Below, piece by piece: positions 7,427 to 16,297 of a stretch of 34,127 bases of DNA. A program made the translations under genes and the position numbers. How positions within the stretch are numbered: position 1 is the first letter of the stretch; each line of letters begins with the position of its first letter. The stretch lies in contig CANQUI010000026.1 in the NCBI GenBank assembly GCA_947626995.1, forward strand, positions 1 through 34,127. The letters run 5' to 3'. This stretch comes from an uncultured Eisenbergiella sp. GTDB taxonomy: Bacteria > Bacillota > Clostridia > Lachnospirales > Lachnospiraceae. Under the pieces are notes generated by a model that was given only the letters and a program-made list of their open reading frames with translations, was not told the DNA's origin and ran no database searches.

Positions 7427-8707
7427 TCAAATTCTTTTTCGAATTATACCTGTCAACATTTCCAGATCCGTCCTTTGTATGATCAGCATCTCACCAATCC
7501 GGACTCCCGTTTTTCTGCAAAAATACAAAATGAAAAAAATTCCGCAGACGATATTCCCCGCACAGGTCGCAACCGCGGCGCCACGGATTCCCCATCCGGG
7601 AATCAGCAGGAAATTCAGGATAACATTCACACCCACCGCAACGCTGAGTATTATTACATTCAAGTTCTGTTTTTTGTTGACAATATTATACTGAGAAATC
7701 ATCTTAAAATAAATAACCGCAAGCACCCCGACAGACGTAATGAGTATAATAGAGTAGGAATTCTCATATTCCACACCGTAAAACAGAGGAATCAGCAGCT
7801 TTCCAAATATTGCAATAAAGATGCACAGCAGGATGGAGCACCACAATCCCAAACGTGAAACTCTGGCCACCTCCTCATCGGGCGCGCCCTTCGAAAGTTT
7901 AGAAACAAGCACATTCGCCAATGTATCCGGAATCAGAACAATCTTATCGGATAGAGAAATTCCCAGTGAATATACTCCAATCATGGCATTCGTGATAAAA
8001 TCATACTGATGCAGCATAAGAACATCGATGCGATAATTCAGTGTCGTCATAAGCAGGGCAATCATGGGCAGAAAACCAAATTTCAACAGCCGGATCAGCA
8101 TACCGAATAATTTTTTTTGAAAAACAGGACGGACATGTAATATCGCAGTGACAACAACCGTCTTTACAATATTGGTAAAAAACAGTATGGATACGGACCA
8201 TGCATAGTTTCTCTCAGTAAACAAATAAAGGACTATGATATAAATCAAATCCAGGAACTGCATAATAACGGTCCAAGTGTTAATGACATTGGGATGTTCT
8301 ATATAGGTTATATATGAAATGATTCTGCAGTATCCCAACAAAGGAATTAACACGCAGGCAATACGAACCTCCATGGATACCGGAGCGAAACAGGCAGCTG
8401 CTAAAGAGAAAATTTCCAGAAACGCATATGAAAAAAACACAACGCTTGTAAAATCCTCTATAATATCGTCCCTGCCATACTGTTTTCGAAAATATGGATA
8501 TGCGTGATGAATGCCAAACGATACGATTACATCTCCGACAGACGTAATACTTGTAATATATGCATTAACGCCCTTCAATTCGGCTCCCAGATATCTCGCC
8601 AGAACCACTGACTGAATAAGGCCGACGGCTATCATCACAAATTTAGTCAGCACAGAATAAATATATTCGTTTTTTATAAATCCAAGTAAACTGTTTTTTG
8701 AATTCAT
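7427..8707 (-). CDS. wzx: Polysaccharide flippase (Wzx-like, MOP superfamily)
   Basis: The protein has 426 residues with about 12 hydrophobic helices spread over its whole length. The N-terminus (YSVLTKFVMIAVGLIQSVVL, then ARYLGAELKG) is typical of the RfbX/Wzx polysaccharide-export family, where an early helix is followed by a gxLG segment. Its role would be to move the undecaprenyl-linked repeat unit to the outer face of the membrane for Wzy. It is the only flippase in the locus and lies near the distal end of the operon. It is AT-rich like its neighbours from about 6.3 to 11.8 kb. The ribosome binding site is weak (GGAT about 10 nt upstream). Substrate specificity cannot be read from sequence. 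Confidence 0.88.
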   Translation of the reverse strand: MNSKNSLLGFIKNEYIYSVLTKFVMIAVGLIQSVVLARYLGAELKGVNAYITSITSVGDVIVSFGIHHAYPYFRKQYGRDDIIEDFTSVVFFSYAFLEIFSLAAACFAPVSMEVRIACVLIPLLGYCRIISYITYIEHPNVINTWTVIMQFLDLIYIIVLYLFTERNYAWSVSILFFTNIVKTVVVTAILHVRPVFQKKLFGMLIRLLKFGFLPMIALLMTTLNYRIDVLMLHQYDFITNAMIGVYSLGISLSDKIVLIPDTLANVLVSKLSKGAPDEEVARVSRLGLWCSILLCIFIAIFGKLLIPLFYGVEYENSYSIILITSVGVLAVIYFKMISQYNIVNKKQNLNVIILSVAVGVNVILNFLLIPGWGIRGAAVATCAGNIVCGIFFILYFCRKTGVRIGEMLIIQRTDLEMLTGIIRKRI

Positions 8708-8760
8708 GATTTATCAAATCCATTCCAGAATTATATTACATATCTGCTGATCACAACGGT

Positions 8761-9783
8761 TTACAAAATGCTTTCATATTTATAGCAATACTCAGGAAGC
8801 TGTTTTTCTATATATTTTATTTCCTTCACAGAATCAGGGTATTTTTCCCAAAGTTTCGTATTTTTTATTGAAATTTCCGGATTAAAACAATTCATCCGAT
8901 ATTCCCTTTTATCAATGCCTGCAAACTCTAACAGTTTTTTCGCCGATTGATCGTACCTGTAGATCAGATCCTCAAACTGAATGTACAGTACATTATCAGT
9001 TATCTCTGAATTTTCAAAAATTTTACGTGTCCATTTAAACCATTTACAAAACATTTCCACATCATAATATGGAACAACCGTACCCTTCCAGAGATATTTT
9101 TCCAACAGAAAAATATCCCTGGGATCACGATCAACAACAATAATTTTAAGATCATTCACATAACGGCTGTACCGCACAAAATTGGAAGGCGGCACAAGCT
9201 GATCAACAAATATGTATTCCTCATTTTGTTTGCTGATACTGTTCAACAGTCCGGAGGTATATCTCCGTGTTGCGGCAAGAAAATTTTTTTCATCACAAAT
9301 TCCCGCATACGACATCTCATTCTTCGGCAAAAGAGTGTGTCCCACTTCTTCATCATGAATATGCAGCAGCTTCTTTGAAACATAAAATATCTTATTATAC
9401 GCTCTGTCGGCAAACCAAAACAGAAACCCTCGTTCTATGGGATCCCAATGCCATTTTCCATAATAAGAAAACTCCGAAATTTCATCAATGTACGCATATG
9501 ACAATTTCTTAAAATTGCCGTTAAAATATCGCTCGTATTTCCCATTCCCCCACTTGCTGGTGAGGAAGTCGACAATCCATTTAAATTTCTTTATGGCATT
9601 GCTCGTATTATGACGATTCGGATTCTCCACGAGATTATATTCCAGATCCGATATCCCATATGGATCATGCAGAATTCGAATTTCATAATTTCCTTTGCAT
9701 TCTACATTCTGACAATCTGAAAAAAAATCTGTTACCGCGCCTGAACCGGTTCCATAAAATCCGGTACATGTTAAAACCTTCAT
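8761..9783 (-). CDS. Sulfotransferase-like P-loop protein
   Basis: This 340-residue soluble protein starts with a nucleotide-binding loop GFYGTGSGAVTDFF (residues about 8-21) like the 5'-phosphosulfate loop of PAPS-dependent sulfotransferases. It also has VVDRDPRDIFL (about 216-226), the pattern of their 3'-phosphate binding site. The middle region matches no motif I know. If active, it would transfer sulfate from PAPS to a sugar of the repeat unit in the cytoplasm. The start is the ATG at 9783 behind GAGGAA. A GTG five codons upstream has no suitable site. It sits between a GT4 gene and wzx, a normal place for a repeat-unit modifying enzyme. Sulfated exopolysaccharides are rare in this group, so function is tentative. 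It could instead be a divergent kinase- or glycosyltransferase-associated P-loop enzyme. Confidence 0.6.
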   Translation of the reverse strand: MKVLTCTGFYGTGSGAVTDFFSDCQNVECKGNYEIRILHDPYGISDLEYNLVENPNRHNTSNAIKKFKWIVDFLTSKWGNGKYERYFNGNFKKLSYAYIDEISEFSYYGKWHWDPIERGFLFWFADRAYNKIFYVSKKLLHIHDEEVGHTLLPKNEMSYAGICDEKNFLAATRRYTSGLLNSISKQNEEYIFVDQLVPPSNFVRYSRYVNDLKIIVVDRDPRDIFLLEKYLWKGTVVPYYDVEMFCKWFKWTRKIFENSEITDNVLYIQFEDLIYRYDQSAKKLLEFAGIDKREYRMNCFNPEISIKNTKLWEKYPDSVKEIKYIEKQLPEYCYKYESIL

Positions 9784-9810
9784 AGGTATCTTCCTCACTC
9801 ATCCTGTCAT

Positions 9811-10932
9811 CTATACTATTTTTTCACCGGAAATCATGCCTTCATACAGCTGCATCAGTTTCACCGCCTCAATATTAATGTCAAATCCAGCATCCTGAAT
9901 CATTTTTTTCTGAGACAACCTTATATGTTTATCTTTATAAGCAAGAATATTCTTTATCCAGACATCCGTTCCCTGTTTTCTGCTTACAAAACGCACAGTC
10001 GGCAAGATTCCTGCTTCCCGTGTAACATCATCAGAAAAAACACAGGGCAAATCGGCAGCCTGTGCCTCTATTCCTGACACAGGCAATCCTTCCCAGATGG
10101 ACGGAAGTACGAATACATCCATGGCCTGATACCACTCATGAACATTACTCACATTTCCGGGAAACAAAACAAACTGCCCCAGTCCCAGTCTGGCTGTTTT
10201 TTCTTTCATTTTTTCAAGGAGTGCACCATCCCCCAGGAGAATCAGCACGGCGTCCTTTTCCTTTTTAACAAGTTCAGAGAAAACATCGATCAGAAAGGTA
10301 TGGTTTTTCTGTGAGGTAAACCTGCCGACATGACCAACCACAAATTTTCCCTGAAGTCCGTTCTGTCTGCGCAATATTCCGCGAACAGTTTCATTATAAA
10401 GGAAACGATCGATATCGATTGCGTTATTTATCACTCGGGTTTCATGATCTGCCACTCTCCTTTTTCCATAGTAGAAAGTTACAGCCTTCGTCCCGCACCC
10501 CCATTTATGATTTGCGCAGTAAGGCAGCAATGGGCGGCAGAACATCTTTATCGGTACTTTGTAATCCGCAGTAAACGAAGCACTATGCACATGGGCGATT
10601 CTATGTTCGACCTTCTCGCGTTTTGCCGCATATAAAGGATAAACGCTCAGAGCGCTGTTGTGGGCATGAATAATCCTGTACTCGGGATGTTCAGATAACA
10701 GCTTATGCATGTATGCAAGGTATCTGTGATACTTAAATGGATTAAACCCGGGAGAATGAAAGATTCTTCCACCCAGTTCCCTGATTTCCGCATCATATGC
10801 TCCCGTTCTGTTTTTATTACAAAGAAAATCAAACTGAATTCGTTCCCTGTCAATATGCCGATAATAATTCATCAGCATGGTTTCCATTCCGGCCCGATTC
10901 ATATTGCTGACGGAATGCAGTACACGTATCAA
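9811..10932 (-). CDS. GT4 glycosyltransferase (EpsF-like)
   Basis: This 373-residue retaining glycosyltransferase has the GT-B fold. The N-terminal domain begins MIRVLHSVSNMNRAGMETML, typical of EpsF-type family-4 enzymes. The C-terminal domain carries GHVGRFTSQKNH and the EGLPVSGIE donor-site motif (E-x7-E) after LPSIW. It should add one sugar to the lipid-linked repeat unit at the inner membrane face. The start codon is TTG (10930-10932), 8-9 nt after GAGGTG; no in-frame ATG or GTG fits better. The gene follows licD with a 19-bp gap, so the sugar it adds could be near the phosphocholine-bearing residue, though order of action cannot be told from gene order. Confidence 0.88.
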   Translation of the reverse strand: MIRVLHSVSNMNRAGMETMLMNYYRHIDRERIQFDFLCNKNRTGAYDAEIRELGGRIFHSPGFNPFKYHRYLAYMHKLLSEHPEYRIIHAHNSALSVYPLYAAKREKVEHRIAHVHSASFTADYKVPIKMFCRPLLPYCANHKWGCGTKAVTFYYGKRRVADHETRVINNAIDIDRFLYNETVRGILRRQNGLQGKFVVGHVGRFTSQKNHTFLIDVFSELVKKEKDAVLILLGDGALLEKMKEKTARLGLGQFVLFPGNVSNVHEWYQAMDVFVLPSIWEGLPVSGIEAQAADLPCVFSDDVTREAGILPTVRFVSRKQGTDVWIKNILAYKDKHIRLSQKKMIQDAGFDINIEAVKLMQLYEGMISGEKIV

Positions 10933-10951
10933 TGATATTCACCTCATATCT

Positions 10952-11782
10952 TTACTGATTATAAATTCCGAATTCGATTTTCTCCGGATTATGCCGGAAA
11001 ACACGCTGTTCCGCCGGCGGAAACCGCATATAATTTCCGTATATAATCGAAAGTATTTCATCGTAGCCAACAGGAATCGGCATAATATCCGATTCAAACG
11101 GAACCATAATCGTATTCTCTATCAATTTCCTGTGAAAAGCATCCTTCGTATGATTTCCACTGCCGCCGAGAAGCGCCGCGAAGCATGCCTGAGTATCCCC
11201 GTTGTATTTCGTTTCCTTCTGAAGAATCATCCTTTGCAGCAGTGACTGCGGAATCGGTCCGGTCACTGTCCCAATTACTCTGGACAGGAAATGCTGTACG
11301 CTGTTATCCGGATTTGTGGGAAGATAGCCAAGACGAAATTTATAAATCTTTCCCAGAATGTTCAGCTTTTCTGCAGTCCTGTCAATAATTGCTCTGTTGT
11401 CAGGCAGAAAATCAAGAGGAAAAACATCCACATAAATTCCTTTATGGACATCTATATTTTTGATAGAATGCTCCTCAAAAACAGTTCCGTTCAGTTTGAC
11501 CTTCGAAAATGGAAGGCCAAAGTTTTTTTCTGTATACCAATTTTCAAGAAAGAAAATACTGCTGTCAGTATTCTTGGGAAAGACCCGGATAAATTTTTCA
11601 TAATCATCCCGTGGCATCGCTATATCCATATCATCGTCCCATGGAATAAATCCTTTATGCCGCACTGCGCCAAGAAGCGATCCGTTAAACAAAAAAAAGG
11701 TAATACCGCATTTATTACAGACTCTTTTAACTTCTGCAGCTATTTTCAGTTCCAGATAGTGCAGTATTTCCAGCTTCGTCAT
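10952..11782 (-). CDS. licD: LicD-family phosphocholine transferase
   Basis: This is a 276-residue member of the LicD/fukutin nucleotidyltransferase-like fold. The signature region is intact: FNGSLLGAVRHKGFIPWDDD, followed by MDIAMPRDDYEKF, which supplies the GS and the Asp residues for metal and CDP-choline. LicD enzymes move phosphocholine from CDP-choline to a sugar hydroxyl. Here licD follows licA, licC and a choline-type transporter in the same operon, which strongly supports that role over other LicD-like phosphotransfers. I prefer the ATG at 11782 (AAAGGAAC upstream, family-like N-terminus). An ATG at 11857 would overlap the transporter gene and has only a weak site. The C-terminal VPVGYDEILSIIYGNYMRFPP-type segment is also typical of the family. 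Confidence 0.88.
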   Translation of the reverse strand: MTKLEILHYLELKIAAEVKRVCNKCGITFFLFNGSLLGAVRHKGFIPWDDDMDIAMPRDDYEKFIRVFPKNTDSSIFFLENWYTEKNFGLPFSKVKLNGTVFEEHSIKNIDVHKGIYVDVFPLDFLPDNRAIIDRTAEKLNILGKIYKFRLGYLPTNPDNSVQHFLSRVIGTVTGPIPQSLLQRMILQKETKYNGDTQACFAALLGGSGNHTKDAFHRKLIENTIMVPFESDIMPIPVGYDEILSIIYGNYMRFPPAEQRVFRHNPEKIEFGIYNQ

Positions 11783-11831
11783 TTTATATTTGTTCCTTTC
11801 ACATTTCTCAGAAGCAAAATATTTTAAATTT

Positions 11832-13382
11832 TCAACGGCCGTGCGGGTGCATTTCATTTTTTCTTTCTTTCATATATTTCCGCGCGTCCTTCATAAAGCT
11901 CCATATCATAATCACCATGATGATTCCAATGGGAAACGCGGAGATAATACTGACGCTTTGAATATTATTCATGGAACTTTCGGAAAAGATGAGAGCAACA
12001 GGAAGTATAATCAACAGGATACACCAGAGCAGCTCTATCATTTTATGGGGAGTTTCATTCTGCCCAAGCCTTTTATAGCTGTAGCATGCCGCCGTATATG
12101 CTATGGAGTCAAAGGATGTAGCATAAAAAGCAATCATACAGAAAAGCGTCAGAACCAGGACCAATGACCCCAGCGGCATCGTACTGATAATATCAGTGAT
12201 CAGCGTATACAGATCGCCTTCTGTTTCATACAGTTTTATAAAATCGGCTGCTCCCTTTACCTGCATACCAAGGCTGTAATTGCCCAATATGACAAAACTC
12301 ACGATCGTAGAACCTACACCAAATATATAACCTCCCGCAATGGTCTGTTTTATGGTCCTGCCCCGGCTGATATTTCCAATAAAAAACGGGGCCGCAATGC
12401 ACCACACCATCCAGTAAGCCCAGTAATAGATTGTCCAGTCTTGAGGAAAGTGATCTTTTCGTCCCGGATCCGTATAAGTCGCCAGTTCTATAAAATTCTG
12501 GAGCATCCGACCCAGGGACTGGAACCCGTTTTCCACAATGAAGCGTCCCTGTCCGCCAGTGAGAAGTACGATCATCAGCAGGCAGAAAAACAAATAGATG
12601 CAAAGCTTTGCAAGGATTCCCATTCCTTTGAATCCGTGAAGAACGGCATAGGTATAAGCTGCGCAGGTGATCAGAAGAATAATAATGGTAACGGCCGTCC
12701 TGCTCAGCTGAACGGGAAACAGCTGTATCACAATATCCGCCATCAGGGGCGTCGCGACAGAAAAGGTGGTAGCAGTTCCGGCCAGCAGAGCAAACAGTGC
12801 AAAAAGATCAATGATTCTCCCCGGAATTCCGTCCGCATGTCTTCCGATCACAGGACGGCAGGCCTCAGAGTACCGCTGTCTGTCCCTTTTTCTGACATGA
12901 AACATGAATCCGAACGCGACCGCAAGAACCAGATAAAAAGCCCATGGAATAAAGCTCCAGTGGAATAAGGGAAAGACTCCGGCCCATTCTGTAACAGCCC
13001 CCATATCAGCTATGTGGGGATTGGAGGCATACATCACCCATTCCGCAAAGGAATAAAACAGAATATCTGCCGCAAGCCCGCAGGTAAACATCATGCTTCC
13101 CCATGTAAAAAAGGAATATCTCGGTTTCTCCTCCGGATCCCCAAGAACGATATTTCCATATTCGGAAAATAAAAAATAAACTGAAATCAGCAGAACACCC
13201 AGACCGATCACAAGGTAATACAGGCCAACCGTATCTCCAAAAAAATATCGAACCTCACCGATGATAGTATTGGACTGTTCCGGAAAGAGAAAGAGCATCA
13301 TTGCCAGACCCGCAATGAGGACAAATGGTACAAGTGTAACCACCCAGTCTATTCTGCTTCCGGAATTCTTTTTATTCTTCAT
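11832..13382 (-). CDS. BCCT-family transporter (choline/betaine type)
   Basis: This 516-residue inner-membrane protein has 12 predicted helices. The family signature WTIYYWAYWMVWC, followed by FFIGNISRGRT (around residues 320-345), marks the betaine-choline-carnitine transporters and contains the Trp-box region of the substrate site. Within this operon the likely substrate is choline, which LicA then phosphorylates. Well-studied lic loci use the permease LicB (a DMT-type carrier), so this would be a replacement of LicB by an unrelated carrier. The gene overlaps licC by 11 bp and has a strong AGGAGGGG site. BCCT members can also carry betaine or carnitine, so the choline assignment rests on context. 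Confidence 0.88.
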   Translation of the reverse strand: MKNKKNSGSRIDWVVTLVPFVLIAGLAMMLFLFPEQSNTIIGEVRYFFGDTVGLYYLVIGLGVLLISVYFLFSEYGNIVLGDPEEKPRYSFFTWGSMMFTCGLAADILFYSFAEWVMYASNPHIADMGAVTEWAGVFPLFHWSFIPWAFYLVLAVAFGFMFHVRKRDRQRYSEACRPVIGRHADGIPGRIIDLFALFALLAGTATTFSVATPLMADIVIQLFPVQLSRTAVTIIILLITCAAYTYAVLHGFKGMGILAKLCIYLFFCLLMIVLLTGGQGRFIVENGFQSLGRMLQNFIELATYTDPGRKDHFPQDWTIYYWAYWMVWCIAAPFFIGNISRGRTIKQTIAGGYIFGVGSTIVSFVILGNYSLGMQVKGAADFIKLYETEGDLYTLITDIISTMPLGSLVLVLTLFCMIAFYATSFDSIAYTAACYSYKRLGQNETPHKMIELLWCILLIILPVALIFSESSMNNIQSVSIISAFPIGIIMVIMIWSFMKDARKYMKERKNEMHPHGR

Positions 13383-14247
13383 CCTTCCCCTCCTGTAACT
13401 GCCGGGTTTTGTAGGTGTATCTGTAATTCCGGCCCCTGCACAGAAAGGTGAACCCGGCGGCGGAATGATTCTTCTCTTTAAACGGCCTGATCTCCCTCAG
13501 ATCACCTTCCGTTACAGCCAGATCTGCGGCAATGGTCTTTAAAATGTTCGAGCGGGTGTCCTCTTCATAGGATGAATCAAACCTTCTGAGATCATCCAGC
13601 GTATCAAACTCGTAAATCATTCCATCAGGATATTTCCGTATCTTCATGGGAAGTTCAGAAATATGATTAATGTAGATATGCTCCCAAAGCAGATTTTCTG
13701 TTCCGGGTTTATCATATTCCCCTTCCAGAATAGAAAGGAATCTGGAAGAAAACGCACTGTTCCAAAATACATGACCAAGCATATACCAGCTATTCCTTCC
13801 GCCTGTTCGAACTTCGGCAATATACCCGTCTTTTTCGGTAATACACCATTCACCGGTATCTCCCTCGGAATATACCGCGGCATAATAACTTTCATCCGCT
13901 GTCTTTTCAAATGGGTTTTCTGAAAAATAATTATCAGAGGAGCATATATAGGTGTTCCTTATCACATTTCTTGCCGCCCATATGCTTCCATTATTGTTCC
14001 TGGTCTCATAGCTGGAATTATGGATAAGTTTTATTCCGTAAGACCTCTGAAGGTATTCAAACTGCTCTGCCTTATATCCAGTGACAACATAAATATCGCG
14101 AATCCCGGCCTCCAGTAACTGTCGAATTTGCCTTTCAATCAAAACTTCTCCCCTGACAACCGTAAGAGCTTTATGACTTTCGTATGACAGCGGTGCAAAA
14201 CGGCTGGAAGTCCCGGCCGCCATGATCACTGCATTATCAACCGTCAT
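13372..14247 (-). CDS. licC: CTP:phosphocholine cytidylyltransferase with C-terminal kinase-lobe relic
   Basis: The N-terminal 225 residues form a nucleotidyltransferase of the LicC type: AAGTSSRFAPLSYESHKAL (10-28) is the NTP loop, followed by LIERQIRQLLEAGI and the CSSDNYF metal-site segment (102-108). It should make CDP-choline from CTP and phosphocholine. Residues about 233-281 form an extra tail that resembles the N-terminal lobe of the adjacent LicA kinase: SNILKTIAADLAV, an EIRPFK segment, then FTFLCRGRNYRYTYK, against SDILKAVKAAAAV, ISPLK and FLFHVHGKKYIIRI in LicA. The tail stops before any catalytic residue. The gene overlaps licA by 11 bp and the transporter gene by 11 bp, so the three are tightly coupled. 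Confidence 0.88.
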   Translation of the reverse strand: MTVDNAVIMAAGTSSRFAPLSYESHKALTVVRGEVLIERQIRQLLEAGIRDIYVVTGYKAEQFEYLQRSYGIKLIHNSSYETRNNNGSIWAARNVIRNTYICSSDNYFSENPFEKTADESYYAAVYSEGDTGEWCITEKDGYIAEVRTGGRNSWYMLGHVFWNSAFSSRFLSILEGEYDKPGTENLLWEHIYINHISELPMKIRKYPDGMIYEFDTLDDLRRFDSSYEEDTRSNILKTIAADLAVTEGDLREIRPFKEKNHSAAGFTFLCRGRNYRYTYKTRQLQEGKDEE

Positions 14248-15166
14248 CCTGTTTTTTCCTCATTTCTTCCATGGCATACTGATAATAATCCTTTGCAAAC
14301 TGATACTGCCGAAGACTGTACTCCCCGAATTCTATGCCCAGACGGCTTTTAAATTCGCACCAGTTTGACCACAGCAGCCCGCAGATTGAAATATAGGCAT
14401 AAATCTTGAAACGCACATCAGCACCACATGTTCCCCCTGCTTCTTCGAAATAAAGATCTATCAGCCTGTCCGCCTGCTGTTTGTTATAAAGACTGTAAAT
14501 ACAAAACATAGCGATATCCACGTGAGGATCCTGCATTCCGGAATATTCCCAGTCTATCAGCTGCACCTGTTCCCCCTCCTGTGTTTCATAGAACAGAAAA
14601 TTATCCGGAACCGCATCGATATGGGTAAGACACCAGTCCTTTTCTGTTTTTTCTATATACTCTCTCAGACTGAATACATTTTTCTTCGTCTCCGCGTAAT
14701 CCTGATAAACAGATGCACTGCCTTCCCAAAGATTTTCATAGAATTCTATCTGTTTAAATAATTCGAAAGTGTACGGAACAGTAAGATGAAGCCGGTGAAG
14801 CTCCACAAGCTTTTTTACCGCCTTTTTCAGGTCCTTCTCGCTTCCGGCATCACATACCCTTGCCCCCTCAAGGTATCTGGTGATTTTATATCCGCTCTCA
14901 GAATTTATATAAATCGGATCATCGCAGAGAGAATGTCCGGATATCACCTGATAAACTGCGGCCTCCTGCGCGCGGTTTATTAGTCGGTCCGTCCCCTCTC
15001 CCGGTATACGTATGATATATTTTTTTCCATGAACATGAAATAAAAAGGACTCGTTGGTCATGCCATTCTTCAATGGTGAAATACCTGATATTTCTTCCGG
15101 ATTCACATGAAATACCGCAGCAGCAGCCTTAACAGCCTTCAAAATATCGGACTCCGGCCTGTTCAT
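14237..15166 (-). CDS. licA: Choline kinase (LicA-like)
   Basis: This 309-residue member of the choline/ethanolamine and aminoglycoside phosphotransferase fold has GMTNESFLF followed by YIIRIPGEGT in the N-lobe. The catalytic loop is LTHIDAVPDNFLF (Brenner's motif HxDxxxxN) and the metal-binding motif is LIDWEYSG. The DWEYSG form is typical of choline kinases rather than antibiotic kinases. It would phosphorylate imported choline as the first step to CDP-choline. The start at 15166 is supported by GAAGAGGAG upstream. A longer frame from 15262 would overlap the GT2 gene by 61 bp and adds a non-family N-terminus. An ethanolamine substrate cannot be excluded. Confidence 0.88.
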   Translation of the reverse strand: MNRPESDILKAVKAAAAVFHVNPEEISGISPLKNGMTNESFLFHVHGKKYIIRIPGEGTDRLINRAQEAAVYQVISGHSLCDDPIYINSESGYKITRYLEGARVCDAGSEKDLKKAVKKLVELHRLHLTVPYTFELFKQIEFYENLWEGSASVYQDYAETKKNVFSLREYIEKTEKDWCLTHIDAVPDNFLFYETQEGEQVQLIDWEYSGMQDPHVDIAMFCIYSLYNKQQADRLIDLYFEEAGGTCGADVRFKIYAYISICGLLWSNWCEFKSRLGIEFGEYSLRQYQFAKDYYQYAMEEMRKKQDDG

Positions 15167-15201
15167 AAATCTTTTCACTCCTCTTCCCGGCAACCGCGTT
15201 A

Positions 15202-16245
15202 TCATTTTTTCAGCGCAAGCAGTTTTTCCAGCAGAAAATATGCTTTTCTTTTCATCAGCCACGCTGCCGCAAACTGCTGATACGGCAATTTTTCCACAGG
15301 ATAGGTATGCAATACCCGCTGCAGCTCCTCATCCTCGCAGATATCGGCCAGCCATCGTCGCACCTGCGGTCCGCCGGCCTTCTTTTTCTGACGTACCACA
15401 GCGATAGCATTCCTCCGCGCTCTCGCAAGCAAGAACCGTTCGCAGCGCTGAACATACTCTCCCCCTGGATACAGAGGTGACAGACGCAGCAGCAGCTCAT
15501 GATAAAGTTCTTTTACTTTCCGGAAACGATCCTCCCGAAACATTCCGGTCAGAGATCCGGGATTGTCGCAGTAGTAATATACCGGTTCTGTTATCGTGGC
15601 TACACAGCGACAGTTCTGCAGAATATCAATATCAAATATCAGATCCTCCGATATAAACTGCCGCTCTGAAACGAACCGGATTCCGTTATCCTCCAGGATC
15701 TGTCTCCGGAACAAAGCTCTCCAGACGGATATCTCCATCACCGTATCCTTGGTCCGTCCCGGCCTGGCCGCCACGAAATCCAACAGCAGCTGTCTCATCT
15801 CCTGTTTTCCCTTCCATACCCTCGCCGTATCATTCCCAAAGGATTTCCGGATCCCCCTGGAACCATGATAAAATATTCCGCCGTACACAATATCCGCTCC
15901 GGTCTCCAGAGCCCGTCTGTACAGCCTTTCACACATATCCCGCGTAACATAATCGTCTGAATCCACAAATACCACATATTCACCTGTTGCAAGATCCAGA
16001 CCGCTGTTCCTGGCAAATCCCAGACCGCCGTTTTTTTTGTGAATCACTTTTACACGCGGATTCTTCCCGGCGTAAACATCACACATTGCCGGACATGTAT
16101 CCGGCGAACCATCGTCCACCAGAATAATCTCTATATCGGAAAAGGTCTGATTCAGCAACGACTCCATACACCGATCCAGATATGCTTCCACTTTATAAAC
16201 AGGCACAATTATGCTGATAATAGGCTTTAAACTGCTTCCGTTCAT
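15202..16245 (-). CDS. GT2 glycosyltransferase
   Basis: This 347-residue inverting glycosyltransferase of family 2 (GT-A fold) starts IISIIVPVYKVEAYLDRCME. It carries the nucleotide-binding VDDGSPD (Asp44-Asp45) and the metal-binding DSDD (95-98), so the catalytic core is complete. The C-terminal part is variable and may set the acceptor. It should add a sugar to the growing lipid-linked repeat unit. A GGAGGAA site lies 7 nt before the ATG. The gene sits between the O-acetyltransferase gene and licA; the 35-bp gap to licA carries licA's ribosome binding site. The sugar transferred cannot be predicted from sequence. Confidence 0.9.
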   Translation of the reverse strand: MNGSSLKPIISIIVPVYKVEAYLDRCMESLLNQTFSDIEIILVDDGSPDTCPAMCDVYAGKNPRVKVIHKKNGGLGFARNSGLDLATGEYVVFVDSDDYVTRDMCERLYRRALETGADIVYGGIFYHGSRGIRKSFGNDTARVWKGKQEMRQLLLDFVAARPGRTKDTVMEISVWRALFRRQILEDNGIRFVSERQFISEDLIFDIDILQNCRCVATITEPVYYYCDNPGSLTGMFREDRFRKVKELYHELLLRLSPLYPGGEYVQRCERFLLARARRNAIAVVRQKKKAGGPQVRRWLADICEDEELQRVLHTYPVEKLPYQQFAAAWLMKRKAYFLLEKLLALKK

Positions 16246-16297
16246 AGCAACGTTCCTCCGTCAGATCAGACTTCGTTTCCTGCATACGATGGACAGA

